Shown one piece after another: positions 8,350-17,048 of a stretch of DNA of 64,000 nt. This DNA is from Alcaligenaceae bacterium (GTDB lineage: Bacteria > Pseudomonadota > Gammaproteobacteria > Burkholderiales > Burkholderiaceae_B). The translations under genes were made by a program, and so were the position numbers. The stretch lies in the NCBI GenBank assembly GCA_030538235.1, contig JAUNUJ010000007.1:62001-126000 (forward strand), written 5' to 3'. Each line of letters begins with the position of its first letter. The stretch's first letter is position 1. The notes beneath the pieces are model-generated. The model was not told the DNA's origin. It ran no database searches and was given only the letters and a program-made list of their open reading frames with translations.

Positions 8350-9546
8350 CTATTTAGACTTAGCCAAGACTTGACCAAAGATTAGGGCTAATAAGCTAAA
8401 AAATAGCATTGTTGCTAGTAGAGGTAATTCCGTGCCGGTGTGCCAGTGACTGACGATGGCACTGGACACCGTGCCAAATAAAAAGAGTGTCGCGCCGGTG
8501 AGGGCTGAGGCCATGCCCAAGCGATGGCCTTGTTTTCTTAAGGCCAGAATGGGGGCGGTGGGGTTAATGATGCCTAGGCCGATAGTAAAACAGAACATAA
8601 TCAGCATAAATACCGCTAAATTGACTAAGTTCACAAGCGACAGCACCACACCCAGCGCCAAAACCAGTACCGTCCAATAAGCCGCGAAGCGGTAAAGTGT
8701 GGCGACTGGTACATTACGGCGCAGCAAAAAGCCGCAGGATTGTGAGCCGACCAACATTCCCAAGGCCACCAACGCAAAACTCCAAGCAAATTCTCTTGCG
8801 CCAAGACCATAGACTTCCATTAGGATGGTTGAGGAAGAGGCAATAAAGGCAAACATTGTGGCCATGCTGAAGCCGGCTGCCAGTGAGAAACCGATAAAGC
8901 TACGATCAAATAATAAATCGAAATAATTACGAGCGATAATTTTTGGGCTGATTTTAAGACGTTTTTCTTCTGTCAACGATTCTTTAAAGAAAAATGCGAC
9001 CAGCAAAAAACTAACTAAACCATAACCTGTCAAGATCAAGAATAAACCACGCCAACCCGTGTGGTTCGCCAAAAAAGCACCAATCATCGGCGCTACTACC
9101 GGGGCCAAGCCGGTTAACAGCATTAGCACAGTCATGGCATTAGCCGCTTCCTGGGTGCTGTAATGGTCTCGGATGACCGCTCTGGAAATCGTCATAAAGC
9201 AAGCTGCACCGAGTGCTTGTAGCATACGTCCCAGCAATAAAAACTCAAAACTCGGGGCAAATGCGCAGATTAAGCTGGCAATTAAATACAGTAGGGCGCC
9301 AATTAAGAGTGGCATTTTGCGACCATAGCGGTCTGTTAAGGGGCCAACAATGATCTGCGAGATCGACAAACCGAACAAAAATGCCGATACCGTCAGTTCC
9401 ACACGATTTTGAGGAATCTTGAAATCTGTCGCAATCACCGGAAAAGTCGGCAAATACAGATCAATGGTGGCAGGTCCGACAATGGCCAAGGCTGCCATGA
9501 TAAACAGCCATAGAGGAATATTAAACTTTGTTTTTTCTGTAGACAT
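8350..9546 (-). CDS. Bcr/CflA family MFS drug exporter
   Basis: The 398-residue membrane protein has twelve likely transmembrane helices. The first helix motif ATIDLYLPTFPVIATDF and the loop motif GPLTDRYGRKMPLL are characteristic of Bcr/CflA proton-driven exporters (bicyclomycin, chloramphenicol, sulfonamide or cysteine efflux). I use the ATG at 9546; a TTG at 9570 would add eight residues. Its start overlaps the end of the MATE gene by 26 bases, so the two are probably translationally coupled. Substrate unknown. Confidence 0.88.
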   Translation of the reverse strand: MSTEKTKFNIPLWLFIMAALAIVGPATIDLYLPTFPVIATDFKIPQNRVELTVSAFLFGLSISQIIVGPLTDRYGRKMPLLIGALLYLIASLICAFAPSFEFLLLGRMLQALGAACFMTISRAVIRDHYSTQEAANAMTVLMLLTGLAPVVAPMIGAFLANHTGWRGLFLILTGYGLVSFLLVAFFFKESLTEEKRLKISPKIIARNYFDLLFDRSFIGFSLAAGFSMATMFAFIASSSTILMEVYGLGAREFAWSFALVALGMLVGSQSCGFLLRRNVPVATLYRFAAYWTVLVLALGVVLSLVNLVNLAVFMLIMFCFTIGLGIINPTAPILALRKQGHRLGMASALTGATLFLFGTVSSAIVSHWHTGTELPLLATMLFFSLLALIFGQVLAKSK

Positions 9547-10945
9547 GCCAGTACCAACTGTGTAAAACAAGAGAGCAAAGCATTAGACTGCTTGCATTCA
9601 TTAACCATAAGCTAGCCAAGCCGGTTGTCGAGTCCGGTATCAGTATGTCAGTGATAAATTTAAGACCACCTTTACCCGGACCAAAACCGAAGTAGTAACC
9701 GATGCCAATGCCTATCCCTAGTAAGCAGATGCTTTGTAAAATGAGTGGAATAGTCGCAATCTTATGGGCCCGCAGGGCATAGGTATTTAAGCATTGTAGG
9801 GCATCCCAGAAGTGAATCAAGGGAAAGAAGCTTAATAGACCGCCAGCAATAATCGCGACCTCTACGTCTTGCGTATATAAACTGATGATTTCCTCTTTAG
9901 TCAAAAGCACCGCTGCAATCGTGATTATGATACCGATAAGGCTCAGAACAAAACCTGCCATGATGCTGCGGTGTGCTGTCTCCCATTGTCTGGCGCCCAA
10001 AGCGCGAGCGGCCAAGGCAGCGGTGGCAATACCGATGGACATCGGAATCATATAGGTAAAGGAAATCAGATTCGATAAAATCTGATGCCCACCGGAGACA
10101 TACGGCCCTTCGCGCGCCACAAATAGCGTGATAAAGGTAAAAGAGCAAATTTCCACCAGATAAGAAGCACCCATTGGGATACCGAGACGTAAAATCTCTT
10201 TAATTCGATGCCATTTAGGGAGCGAAACTCTTAGTTTGTAGCGCTTATAAAAAGGATCAGTATATAAAATCCACAAACCACATAAGAGCTGAAACCAAGA
10301 GACTACTGCTGTCGAGATACCGGCACCGTCACTACCCATGGCGCTGAAACCGAGATTGCCGAAAATCAATACCCAGTTAATAAAAAATTTCAACGGTAGA
10401 CTGGCCACACTTAAATACATCACCGTACTGGCGCGTTGGCTAGCAGTACATACTGAGTAAACAACGCGAAAAATCAGCGCTGCCGGTAAACCGTAAAAAC
10501 TATAGAGCAAGTAGTTGGCGACATCGCGTCTGACCTCGGGTGAGAGCTCACCGGCCAGATTCATCAAGAAGTCCGGTCTCAATAGACCAATCGCTCCAAT
10601 CACCGTAATTAATAAAGAAACCCAAATACCTTGACCAAAAAGCTCACCGACATCCTCGTCTTTACCGGCACCAATGGCTTGGGCACAGATCGGAATCAGT
10701 GCATGGATAACACCCATCAAACTGATAACAATAGTGACATAAATGGATGCTGCTAAAGAGATCGTTTGCAGGGCCTGCACACTGAAGTTGCCCAACATAA
10801 CACTATCGATAATGGCAAAAGCGACACCGACCCATTGGCTGATCAAAATGGGCCAGACTTGTCGCAGAATTTTCTGTGCGAGCGTAACTAGTCCGTCATT
10901 GGGCAGATGGCGGCCTGCTTTGCTAGGCTCTTGAATGGTAGACAC
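9521..10945 (-). CDS. MATE family multidrug exporter (NorM-like)
   Basis: The 474-residue protein has twelve predicted membrane helices and the MATE pattern of two homologous halves, with N-terminal WPILISQWVGVAFAIIDSVMLG and the LPLKFFINWVLIFGNLGFSAMGSDGAG region. NorM-type proteins expel cationic drugs using a Na+ or H+ gradient. It lies 19 bases after a glycosyltransferase gene and overlaps the following MFS exporter, giving a three-gene membrane-protein operon. Substrate cannot be read from the sequence. Confidence 0.9.
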   Translation of the reverse strand: MSTIQEPSKAGRHLPNDGLVTLAQKILRQVWPILISQWVGVAFAIIDSVMLGNFSVQALQTISLAASIYVTIVISLMGVIHALIPICAQAIGAGKDEDVGELFGQGIWVSLLITVIGAIGLLRPDFLMNLAGELSPEVRRDVANYLLYSFYGLPAALIFRVVYSVCTASQRASTVMYLSVASLPLKFFINWVLIFGNLGFSAMGSDGAGISTAVVSWFQLLCGLWILYTDPFYKRYKLRVSLPKWHRIKEILRLGIPMGASYLVEICSFTFITLFVAREGPYVSGGHQILSNLISFTYMIPMSIGIATAALAARALGARQWETAHRSIMAGFVLSLIGIIITIAAVLLTKEEIISLYTQDVEVAIIAGGLLSFFPLIHFWDALQCLNTYALRAHKIATIPLILQSICLLGIGIGIGYYFGFGPGKGGLKFITDILIPDSTTGLASLWLMNASSLMLCSLVLHSWYWHVYRKNKV

Positions 10946-10964
10946 GGATATGCCTTATTTGGTT

Positions 10965-12746
10965 TTATTTAAAAGGGGATGGTAAAGAAATCAAACGAAA
11001 TAGCTCACCATGTCGATCACTGTCTCGGCTGCCTTGCCACAGTGTGATACCACTACTAAAGTGATCGCCGTCGGGTAGGCGAGAGTAGAGATCATCTAGA
11101 CCGACACGGCGTTTTTCATTGGTCTGAGTTAGTAACCACTGACAGTCTGTTTTGTTGGAAAGAGCGGTTTGACCATAAATATAGAATAGCGCTAATTGAC
11201 CCTGACCAAGACCTAGCCCGCGAATGCATTCGCCCGGCTTGACGTGCTCTTGTACTGCTTTAGCTAAATCATAAGATACTGAATTGTAGCTACGATTATA
11301 GTTGACCGCCGGCATCCATAAGGTGACGATAAGTAGCCAGGAAACGGTCAGGCCAATGGCAAACAGCACGATACCCCGCCATAATGCCTCGGGCTTCAAG
11401 CGTAGACGCCAATTAATTGCCATGATCCATAAGGCAGTAATCAGAAGACCAAAAAGGACTGCCCACCATCGTATATGAATATCAAAACCGGGCACTAGGC
11501 GGGCAATATTGCCATGTATTTTTAACGGCCAGCCTAAATATAAAGCGATCCAACCCAACCAAATCACACCAATGGCTAGGGTGTTAACCATAATTGAATA
11601 CCAGTCCAGTGCATTTACCAGATTGCGCCGTAAAGTCGGTATTGACATGGCTGCTAGAACCGCAGTCGGGATCACCATGGGAGCGTACTCCGGCTCAAAG
11701 CTAGTCTGTAAAACGAACAATAAGCTGAGATTGGCGATAATAAAAATGGTCGGAATAAAAATATGAGGCGCCATAAACCAACGTCGCCATTGCCATAAAG
11801 CATATAAGGCAAAAGGCCAGAGCGGCAATAGGAACCAAGTTAAATCACGTAGCGCATTTAAAAAATCACGACCATAACCACTAAAGATTTTTTGATTGTG
11901 ATTAAGCCAAGCATTGAACCAGTCCCCTTGAGTGGTACTGATCGTTAGTAACCAAGCAAAGCAAATGGCCAGACTGAGGCCCAACGCGAGTAAGATAATT
12001 CGCTTTTGTGTGCTGTTGTATAGTTGGTAAAAGAGCAGAGACAGGGTCGCTACCAATAATGGAAATAAACCCACCGGACCCGCCGCCAAGAAGCTGCCAC
12101 TTAAGCCCGCAATCAAAAAAAACAGAGCTTGTCGAGGGAGTTCAAAAATTCGCACAAAACCATAAAAGGTCAGAGCGTGGCAGGCCATCAGTAGGGGGAT
12201 GTAGGTGGTTTCATGCATGCGCGTGATAATTCCAAAACATGCCACTAGAAATAAAAACGCACAATCCGCCAGCATGCGACCATAATCGCGCGGGTCAGGT
12301 TCACCGCCAAACGGTAGTGGTAGGGGCTGGCACTCACGACGACGAGCTAGCAAATAGCAGCCATACCAGACGCCGTAGAGAATAATATAAAAATAAAGTA
12401 AATTGGGTAGTTTAGCTGCAGCGATTCGCGCTTCCAGTGGCTCCATCCACAGGCCAAAAATCGGGCTAAAGATTAGTTCAAAGAGATAGGCAATCCAGAT
12501 TAGCAGAGGTCCTTGATCGACCTGCGGTAAATTGCCGATATAAGGGGCGAGAAATGCCTGACCCCCTTGGTTGAGAGCGGTAAGAATGGTCGCTAAACCA
12601 ACCGCATCATCCGTTTTCCAGGCATCCCTGAAAAACAAACCGAATAAGACATAGGCCAAACCGACCCAAAGTAATGCCTGCCTGGGTAGTTTACGGGCGG
12701 TTGATGCTGTTAAGCGAGCGGGGGTTTTTCTTTCATCTAAAAGCAC
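10965..12746 (-). CDS. ArnT/PMT-like membrane glycosyltransferase
   Basis: The 593-residue protein has about a dozen hydrophobic segments. The first periplasmic loop carries an acidic motif, RDAWKTDDAVG, in the place where ArnT and other GT-C enzymes have the catalytic aspartate/glutamate, and a soluble domain of about 100 residues closes the C-terminus. GT-C enzymes use polyprenyl-phosphate sugars to decorate lipid A, glycans or proteins on the periplasmic side. The acceptor here is unknown. It heads an operon with two exporters, and the promoter must fall in the short gap before position 12860. Confidence 0.7.
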   Translation of the reverse strand: MLLDERKTPARLTASTARKLPRQALLWVGLAYVLFGLFFRDAWKTDDAVGLATILTALNQGGQAFLAPYIGNLPQVDQGPLLIWIAYLFELIFSPIFGLWMEPLEARIAAAKLPNLLYFYIILYGVWYGCYLLARRRECQPLPLPFGGEPDPRDYGRMLADCAFLFLVACFGIITRMHETTYIPLLMACHALTFYGFVRIFELPRQALFFLIAGLSGSFLAAGPVGLFPLLVATLSLLFYQLYNSTQKRIILLALGLSLAICFAWLLTISTTQGDWFNAWLNHNQKIFSGYGRDFLNALRDLTWFLLPLWPFALYALWQWRRWFMAPHIFIPTIFIIANLSLLFVLQTSFEPEYAPMVIPTAVLAAMSIPTLRRNLVNALDWYSIMVNTLAIGVIWLGWIALYLGWPLKIHGNIARLVPGFDIHIRWWAVLFGLLITALWIMAINWRLRLKPEALWRGIVLFAIGLTVSWLLIVTLWMPAVNYNRSYNSVSYDLAKAVQEHVKPGECIRGLGLGQGQLALFYIYGQTALSNKTDCQWLLTQTNEKRRVGLDDLYSRLPDGDHFSSGITLWQGSRDSDRHGELFRLISLPSPFK

Positions 12747-12860
12747 AGAATTAGCTCTGGGTAATAATCGGTGTATTTTAAACTAAATCAAAAAGATAAT
12801 CAGTAAAGCCATGGCAAAAGCCTAAACAGTGATTAACTCCGGCAGCTTCCAAGCGAGCAT

Positions 12861-12886
12861 AAAAAAAGCAGCCGATGTAGGCTGCT
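12861..12886 (-). terminator. Terminator of rpmE2
   Basis: On the minus strand AGCAGCC pairs with GGCTGCT across a 6-base loop, followed by seven U residues, 30 bases after the rpmE2 stop codon. Confidence 0.85.
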
Positions 12887-12915
12887 CTTTAAGTAACATC
12901 AAGACTTGATGCTAA

Positions 12916-13185
12916 TTAGTCGCTTTTCTTCGTTAAAGCGCCAGCTGTTCTAGCATAGCGATTGCGGAAGCGCTCAACTCGGCCGGTTTCAACCACGCGA
13001 GTCTGTGCACCGGTATAGAAAGGATGAGATTCAGAAGTCACATCACATTTGTATAGCGGGTAAGTTTGGCCGTCGATGTCGATGGTTTCACGAACTGGTG
13101 CAGTAGAGCGAATAATTACATGATTACCGGTTTGTTGGTCTAAGAAAACCACATCACGGTACTCAGGGTGAATACCTTCTTTCAT
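12916..13185 (-). CDS. rpmE2: 50S ribosomal protein L31 type B
   Basis: An 89-residue protein starting [14 protein letters not shown] and containing SHPFYTG and [12 protein letters not shown] is L31 of the type B (RpmE2/YkgM) class. It lacks the CxxC zinc ribbon of type A L31; only one cysteine (KCDVTS) remains. I take the ATG at 13185 because longer in-frame versions lack similarity to L31. Type B L31 genes are often repressed by Zur in proteobacteria. A perfect 8-bp inverted repeat overlaps the likely promoter upstream. Confidence 0.94.
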   Translation of the reverse strand: MKEGIHPEYRDVVFLDQQTGNHVIIRSTAPVRETIDIDGQTYPLYKCDVTSESHPFYTGAQTRVVETGRVERFRNRYARTAGALTKKSD

Positions 13186-13260
13186 GATAAATCCGTATTT
13201 GGTTCTAATTGGGTCGCCAACCTCACATACCATATGTAGGTCACGTATCCTGTTAATAGC

Positions 13261-13288
13261 AGGGCAGTATAACAAATCCCACTGCCCT
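13261..13288. promoter_or_regulatory. Inverted repeat in the rpmE2 promoter region
   Basis: AGGGCAGT (13261-13268) and ACTGCCCT (13281-13288) form perfect 8-bp arms separated by 12 bases. On the minus strand the interval contains TTGTTATACT, whose TATACT resembles a -10 element, and TGTTATA, which resembles half of a Zur site. A repressor site overlapping the rpmE2 promoter is therefore plausible but unproven. Confidence 0.35.
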
Positions 13289-13389
13289 TTAAAAGAGAAA
13301 TTCACTTATTGACTATTTTGTTGTTGGTAAAAAGTCAATAATAGGCGAAAGATTAACGAACTAAATCAGCGATTTAGCGCGCTACGGAC

Positions 13390-13710
13390 TTATGATGTGA
13401 CGGTTAGTGCCGGGATATCGACAGTCACGCTTTGTGAGTCCAGAGCAATCGCGATGTTTTTCGCAAAGTTTTCAGCGGTTTCGCCAAGATCCTTAAGTTG
13501 GTGATAACCTACTTCCTGAGCAATGCCGAGGATACGATCGAGTAATAATACCTTACCACTAGGGCGAAAAGGTTCGCACTCAAGCTCTTCCCACTTGGCA
13601 TACAGCCAGTTTTGAGCTGATTCAATAGCGGCGTCACTAAGATCTAGGTCGCTTAGAGAAAAATCCAGACGCTGATTCGGACTAAAAATAATGCTAACTT
13701 CGTGTCTCAC
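13390..13710 (-). CDS. Conserved-looking hypothetical protein, 106 aa
   Basis: The GTG at 13710 is preceded by AAGGA with 8-base spacing. The protein is soluble and acidic, with no signal peptide or membrane helix; it contains an N-terminal beta-strand-like segment (HEVSIIFSPNQRLDF) and a helical middle (ESAQNWLYAKWEELECEP). I do not recognise the family. It is monocistronic between rpmE2 and the divergent nagB. Confidence 0.6.
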   Translation of the reverse strand: MRHEVSIIFSPNQRLDFSLSDLDLSDAAIESAQNWLYAKWEELECEPFRPSGKVLLLDRILGIAQEVGYHQLKDLGETAENFAKNIAIALDSQSVTVDIPALTVTS

Positions 13711-13805
13711 AGTTTTTATCCTTATAGGGTGAAAAAAATCACGTTAATTTGGTGTGTATAACAATTTGAGCAGTTTTTTTGCGGCTTGACTGTCATATTT
13801 TTGAC

Positions 13806-13840
13806 TATTGCCATTCTGCATTTTTTATAACATGGCAATA
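13806..13840. promoter_or_regulatory. Inverted repeat upstream of nagB
   Basis: TATTGCCAT (13806-13814) and ATGGCAATA (13832-13840) are perfect 9-bp arms separated by a 17-base AT-rich spacer. It ends 44 bases before the nagB ATG. TTGACT at 13801-13806 could be a -35 element and the T-rich spacer a -10, in which case the repeat overlaps the promoter as an operator would. Confidence 0.4.
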
Positions 13841-13883
13841 ATTTATAATCATATTCCCACTTATTTTTTTGTTGTTGAAAATC

Positions 13884-14633
13884 ATGTTTTTAGTCTTCAG
13901 TGATCCGCTAGCCGTTGCTCAGTTTGTTAGTGAGCGTTTAGTTCAATTGGTTCAAGGCAAACCTCAAGCGATTTTAGGTTTGGCCACAGGCAGCACCATG
14001 GAGCCGGTATATCAGCGTTTTTGTCAGGATGCAAAGGCTCAGGCACTTGATGTGTCCAAGCTGATTTCCTTTAATCTGGATGAGTATATCGGTTTGTCGC
14101 CGGAGCACCCGCAAAGCTATCATCACTATATGAATAAGCATTTGTTTAGTCATCTGGATTTTGCTAAGCAGAAAACCTTTTTGCCCGAGGGCAAAGCCGT
14201 TGATGTCGAGGCGCACTGCCAACAATACTCTCAAAAGATTGCGGATTATGGTGGGATTGATTTGCAACTGTTAGGTGTGGGTGGTAATGGTCATATTGGC
14301 TTTAATGAGCCCGGTACACCATTTGATAGTCGTACCCATGTGGTGCAGCTTTCCGAGCAAACTCGACTCGATAACGGTCGGTTTTTTGACTCAGTGGATG
14401 AGGTGCCGACGCGCGCTATTACCATGGGTATGTTAGATATCATGGAGGCTCACGAAATTGTTTTTATTGCGACCGGTGATAACAAAGCACAAGTGATGGC
14501 CGATCTCTACGAGAGCGATTTTAATGAGCAGATGCCTGCCTCAATGCTTAAAAAACATCCTAATACGCTCTTTGTTGTTGATAAAAAGGCTGCTGCTAAA
14601 CTGCCGGTAGCCGCTTGTCGCTTTATTGACTAA
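13884..14633 (+). CDS. nagB: Glucosamine-6-phosphate deaminase
   Basis: This cytoplasmic enzyme converts glucosamine-6-phosphate to fructose-6-phosphate and ammonia. From the ATG at 13884 it is 249 residues, close to the short Bacillus-type enzymes (about 242) and shorter than the 266 residues of E. coli NagB. Motifs include the phosphate loop GLATGSTME, NLDEYIG with Asp66, and GGNGHIGFNEPG with His137 and Glu142. Where E. coli NagB has VGNDGHI, this protein has VGGNGHI, as in Firmicute enzymes. No nagA, nagK or sugar transporter is near. A TTG 15 bases upstream is an alternative start. Confidence 0.92.
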   Translation: MFLVFSDPLAVAQFVSERLVQLVQGKPQAILGLATGSTMEPVYQRFCQDAKAQALDVSKLISFNLDEYIGLSPEHPQSYHHYMNKHLFSHLDFAKQKTFLPEGKAVDVEAHCQQYSQKIADYGGIDLQLLGVGGNGHIGFNEPGTPFDSRTHVVQLSEQTRLDNGRFFDSVDEVPTRAITMGMLDIMEAHEIVFIATGDNKAQVMADLYESDFNEQMPASMLKKHPNTLFVVDKKAAAKLPVAACRFID

Positions 14634-14691
14634 GGTGTGATCCTGTAGGTGGGCTGCGGACTGACTTTCTGTGGCCCACTGATTAAACACC

Positions 14692-15369
14692 TTAAAATAA
14701 ACCCTGCTCGGACATTGATGTCGCGTCTTTGTTACTGACAATAATATGATCGAGTAAACTCACATCAATGAGTGCCAGCGCTTTTTGTAGGTGCTTGGTC
14801 AAAGCAATATCCGAATCGCTCGCTTCGGCCACGCCGGACGGGTGGTTGTGCGAGAGAATCACCGCAGCGGCATTAAACTTCAGGGTGTCAATGGCAACTT
14901 CACGAGGGTAGACCGAGGTGCGATTGAGAGTGCCTCGTGATACTTCTTTGCAGCAAATCAGTCGATAACAAGCATCTAAATAAATCGCGATACAATGCTC
15001 TACACTAAGATGCCCTAAGCGGTTAATACAATATCGCTTGACCAATTGGGAGTTATTTAGCGTGTCGCCACGGCGTAGCTCCTCCTCGATGCTGCGCCCG
15101 GCGAGTTCATTAATCGCTTGAAGTTGACAGATTTTAGCGTCACCCAGACCCTTGAAAGTGCGTAAGGCACTGTGCTCGGCAGATAAGAGATTGCGTAAGC
15201 CGCTGAATTGCTCTAATAAATCAGCGCTGAACTGTACAGCATCGCGCCCCTTAGCGCCAGTCCCTAAAACCACCGCAAGCAGCTCCGGTGTGGTTAAGAC
15301 CTGGGGCCCATGTTGTAATAGTCGCTCTCTCGGGCGCTCTTGACTGTGAAAAGTTTGTTGTGTGCTCAT
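14692..15369 (-). CDS. radC: RadC/JAB-domain family protein
   Basis: The 225-residue protein has an N-terminal helix-hairpin-helix region (TTPELLAVVLGTG and TFKGLGDAKICQL) and a C-terminal MPN/JAB metalloprotease-like domain with His174 and His176 in SHNHPSG and Asp187. RadC was once linked to DNA repair, but its biochemical role is unresolved. It is convergent with nagB and divergent from slpA-ispH, with 34 bases between start codons; RadC next to an FKBP-type slpA and ispH is a common proteobacterial arrangement. Confidence 0.92.
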   Translation of the reverse strand: MSTQQTFHSQERPRERLLQHGPQVLTTPELLAVVLGTGAKGRDAVQFSADLLEQFSGLRNLLSAEHSALRTFKGLGDAKICQLQAINELAGRSIEEELRRGDTLNNSQLVKRYCINRLGHLSVEHCIAIYLDACYRLICCKEVSRGTLNRTSVYPREVAIDTLKFNAAAVILSHNHPSGVAEASDSDIALTKHLQKALALIDVSLLDHIIVSNKDATSMSEQGLF

Positions 15370-15403
15370 TTTAGGTACAATAAGTGCTTAGTAAAACTTA
15401 ACT

Positions 15404-15889
15404 ATGGCTCAAGGCCTCAGGAAAAAAACAAAAGTGAGTAATATTGTCCATGCAGAATCGTATTTAACCCTGCATTACCGGATCAGTTTGGATTCGGGTG
15501 AGGGTAAGGGTCAGGTATTTATTGAGACTTTCGGCAGCAACCCGGCCACCCTCTTGATGGGTTCGGGGCAGTGGTTGCAGGGTCTGGAGCAGCCGTTGAT
15601 TGGTTTAAAAGAGGGTGATCTCTTGACCTATCATGTTGTGGCCTCTCAAGCGTATGGTGAACGTAACCCGGATTTGTTAATCTACCTAACTAAAGAGATG
15701 CTGGCTGAGCACGCCGGTGAAGAGGCTGAGTTTAATACCGATGATCTGGTTGAATTTACAGCGCCTGATGGTAGTAAGTATTCTGGTTTATTCAAGCGTT
15801 GGGACGAAGACAAGGCCTTATTTGATTTTAACCATCCACTGAGTGGTATCGACCTTAAAGTGGATGTAGAGATTTTAGGAGTAATGTAA
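15404..15889 (+). CDS. slpA: FKBP-type peptidyl-prolyl cis-trans isomerase, SlpA-like
   Basis: The 161-residue protein resembles E. coli SlpA: an FKBP half (SYLTLHYRI, then [13 protein letters not shown]) interrupted by an insert-in-flap domain and closed by [20 protein letters not shown]. It is a cytoplasmic folding helper/isomerase. The ATG at 15404 has no clear ribosome-binding site; a GTG at 15434, with AGGA 11 bases ahead, gives a 151-residue protein closer to E. coli SlpA length and is a real alternative. The stop codon is two bases from the ispH start, so the two genes are coupled. Confidence 0.88.
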   Translation: MAQGLRKKTKVSNIVHAESYLTLHYRISLDSGEGKGQVFIETFGSNPATLLMGSGQWLQGLEQPLIGLKEGDLLTYHVVASQAYGERNPDLLIYLTKEMLAEHAGEEAEFNTDDLVEFTAPDGSKYSGLFKRWDEDKALFDFNHPLSGIDLKVDVEILGVM

Positions 15890-15891
15890 TC

Positions 15892-16830
15892 ATGGCTCAG
15901 CAAGCTGAGATTTACTTGGCAGAACCACGTGGTTTCTGTGCGGGCGTTGACCGCGCTATTGATATTGTCGAAAGAGCACTTGAGCTTCACGGGGCGCCGA
16001 TCTATGTGCGCCACGAAATTGTTCATAATCGATTTGTTGTGGATTCATTACGCGACAAGGGGGCGATCTTTATTGAAGAGCTGGATCAAGCGCCGGCGGG
16101 GGCGATTGTGGTGTTTTCTGCGCACGGTGTGTCCCTAGCGGTTCGAGAGGAGGCCGAACGCCGTGGTCTTCAGGTCTTTGATGCGACGTGTCCCTTGGTG
16201 ACTAAAGTGCATATGGAAGTGAAGAAAATGCACAATGCCAATCGCGAAATTATCATGATAGGTCACAAGGGTCACCCTGAAGTCGAGGGTACTCTAGGTC
16301 AAGCCGAGGGTCGTATTCATTTAGTAGAAACCCCCGAGGATGTTGCCAATCTGCTTGTAGAAAACCCCGACAGCTTGGCCTTGGTGACACAGACGACGTT
16401 GTCGGTGGATGACGCTTCTCAGGTTACGGCAGCTTTAAAAGCGCGTTTCCCTAATATTGTCGAACCTAAAAAGAGCGATATTTGCTATGCAACGCAAAAC
16501 CGACAGGATGCGGTCAAAGTGATGGCGCCGGATTGTGATGTGTTTTTTGTGGTGGGCAGTATTAATAGTTCAAACTCGAATCGTTTGCGCGAAGTAGCCG
16601 AACGCTTGGGTTGTCCTTCATATTTAGTTGATGGCCCTGAGTGCATTGATCCTTTATGGTTAGACGGTGCGCAGCGTATCGGTATTACAGCCGGTGCTTC
16701 AGCGCCTGAGGTGTTGGTTCAGGATGTAATTTCTCGTCTCAAAGAATTAGGGGCGATTTCGGTTCGTAAGATGCAAGGCATTGAAGAAAATGTGTCCTTT
16801 CCTCTGCCACGAGAGTTATCCCGCAAATAG
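15892..16830 (+). CDS. ispH: 4-hydroxy-3-methylbut-2-enyl diphosphate reductase
   Basis: IspH performs the last step of the MEP isoprenoid pathway, reducing HMBPP to IPP and DMAPP with a 4Fe-4S cluster. The 312-residue protein has the three cluster cysteines at Cys16 ([11 protein letters not shown]), Cys100 (DATCPLVTK) and Cys198 ([10 protein letters not shown]), and [12 protein letters not shown], which contacts the diphosphate. Length matches E. coli IspH. It follows slpA by two bases. Confidence 0.97.
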   Translation: MAQQAEIYLAEPRGFCAGVDRAIDIVERALELHGAPIYVRHEIVHNRFVVDSLRDKGAIFIEELDQAPAGAIVVFSAHGVSLAVREEAERRGLQVFDATCPLVTKVHMEVKKMHNANREIIMIGHKGHPEVEGTLGQAEGRIHLVETPEDVANLLVENPDSLALVTQTTLSVDDASQVTAALKARFPNIVEPKKSDICYATQNRQDAVKVMAPDCDVFFVVGSINSSNSNRLREVAERLGCPSYLVDGPECIDPLWLDGAQRIGITAGASAPEVLVQDVISRLKELGAISVRKMQGIEENVSFPLPRELSRK

Positions 16831-16898
16831 CTGAAGAATAAACACCGCTTGCTTTGCTTAAAAACAAATTATTAGTGTTGCAGCTCTTGAAAATACAC

Positions 16899-16913
16899 TG
16901 ATAAGCATTATCA
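16899..16913. promoter_or_regulatory. Fur-box-like palindrome upstream of azurin 1
   Basis: TGATAAGCATTATCA matches the classical 7-1-7 Fur pattern TGATAAT-N-ATTATCA at 13 of 14 defined positions. It lies 136 bases before the azurin start and 69 bases after the ispH stop. It could mean iron-dependent control of azurin, but a chance AT-rich palindrome is possible. Confidence 0.4.
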
Positions 16914-17048
16914 TAGTTAAGCGTTTATGTGACAGCTCTATGTCAGGATTTGTTACTATTCCAAGCAAAAAATCGAGTTTATTGGTGATAGGATTATTTG
17001 TGCTCAGATAGTTTTTATTTGAACCTATCATTTTAAGGAATCAATACG

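Noticed and set aside
14649-14679. GTGGGC/GCCCAC hairpin between nagB and radC
   Set aside because: Only six base pairs, a long loop and no U-tract; not convincing as a terminator.
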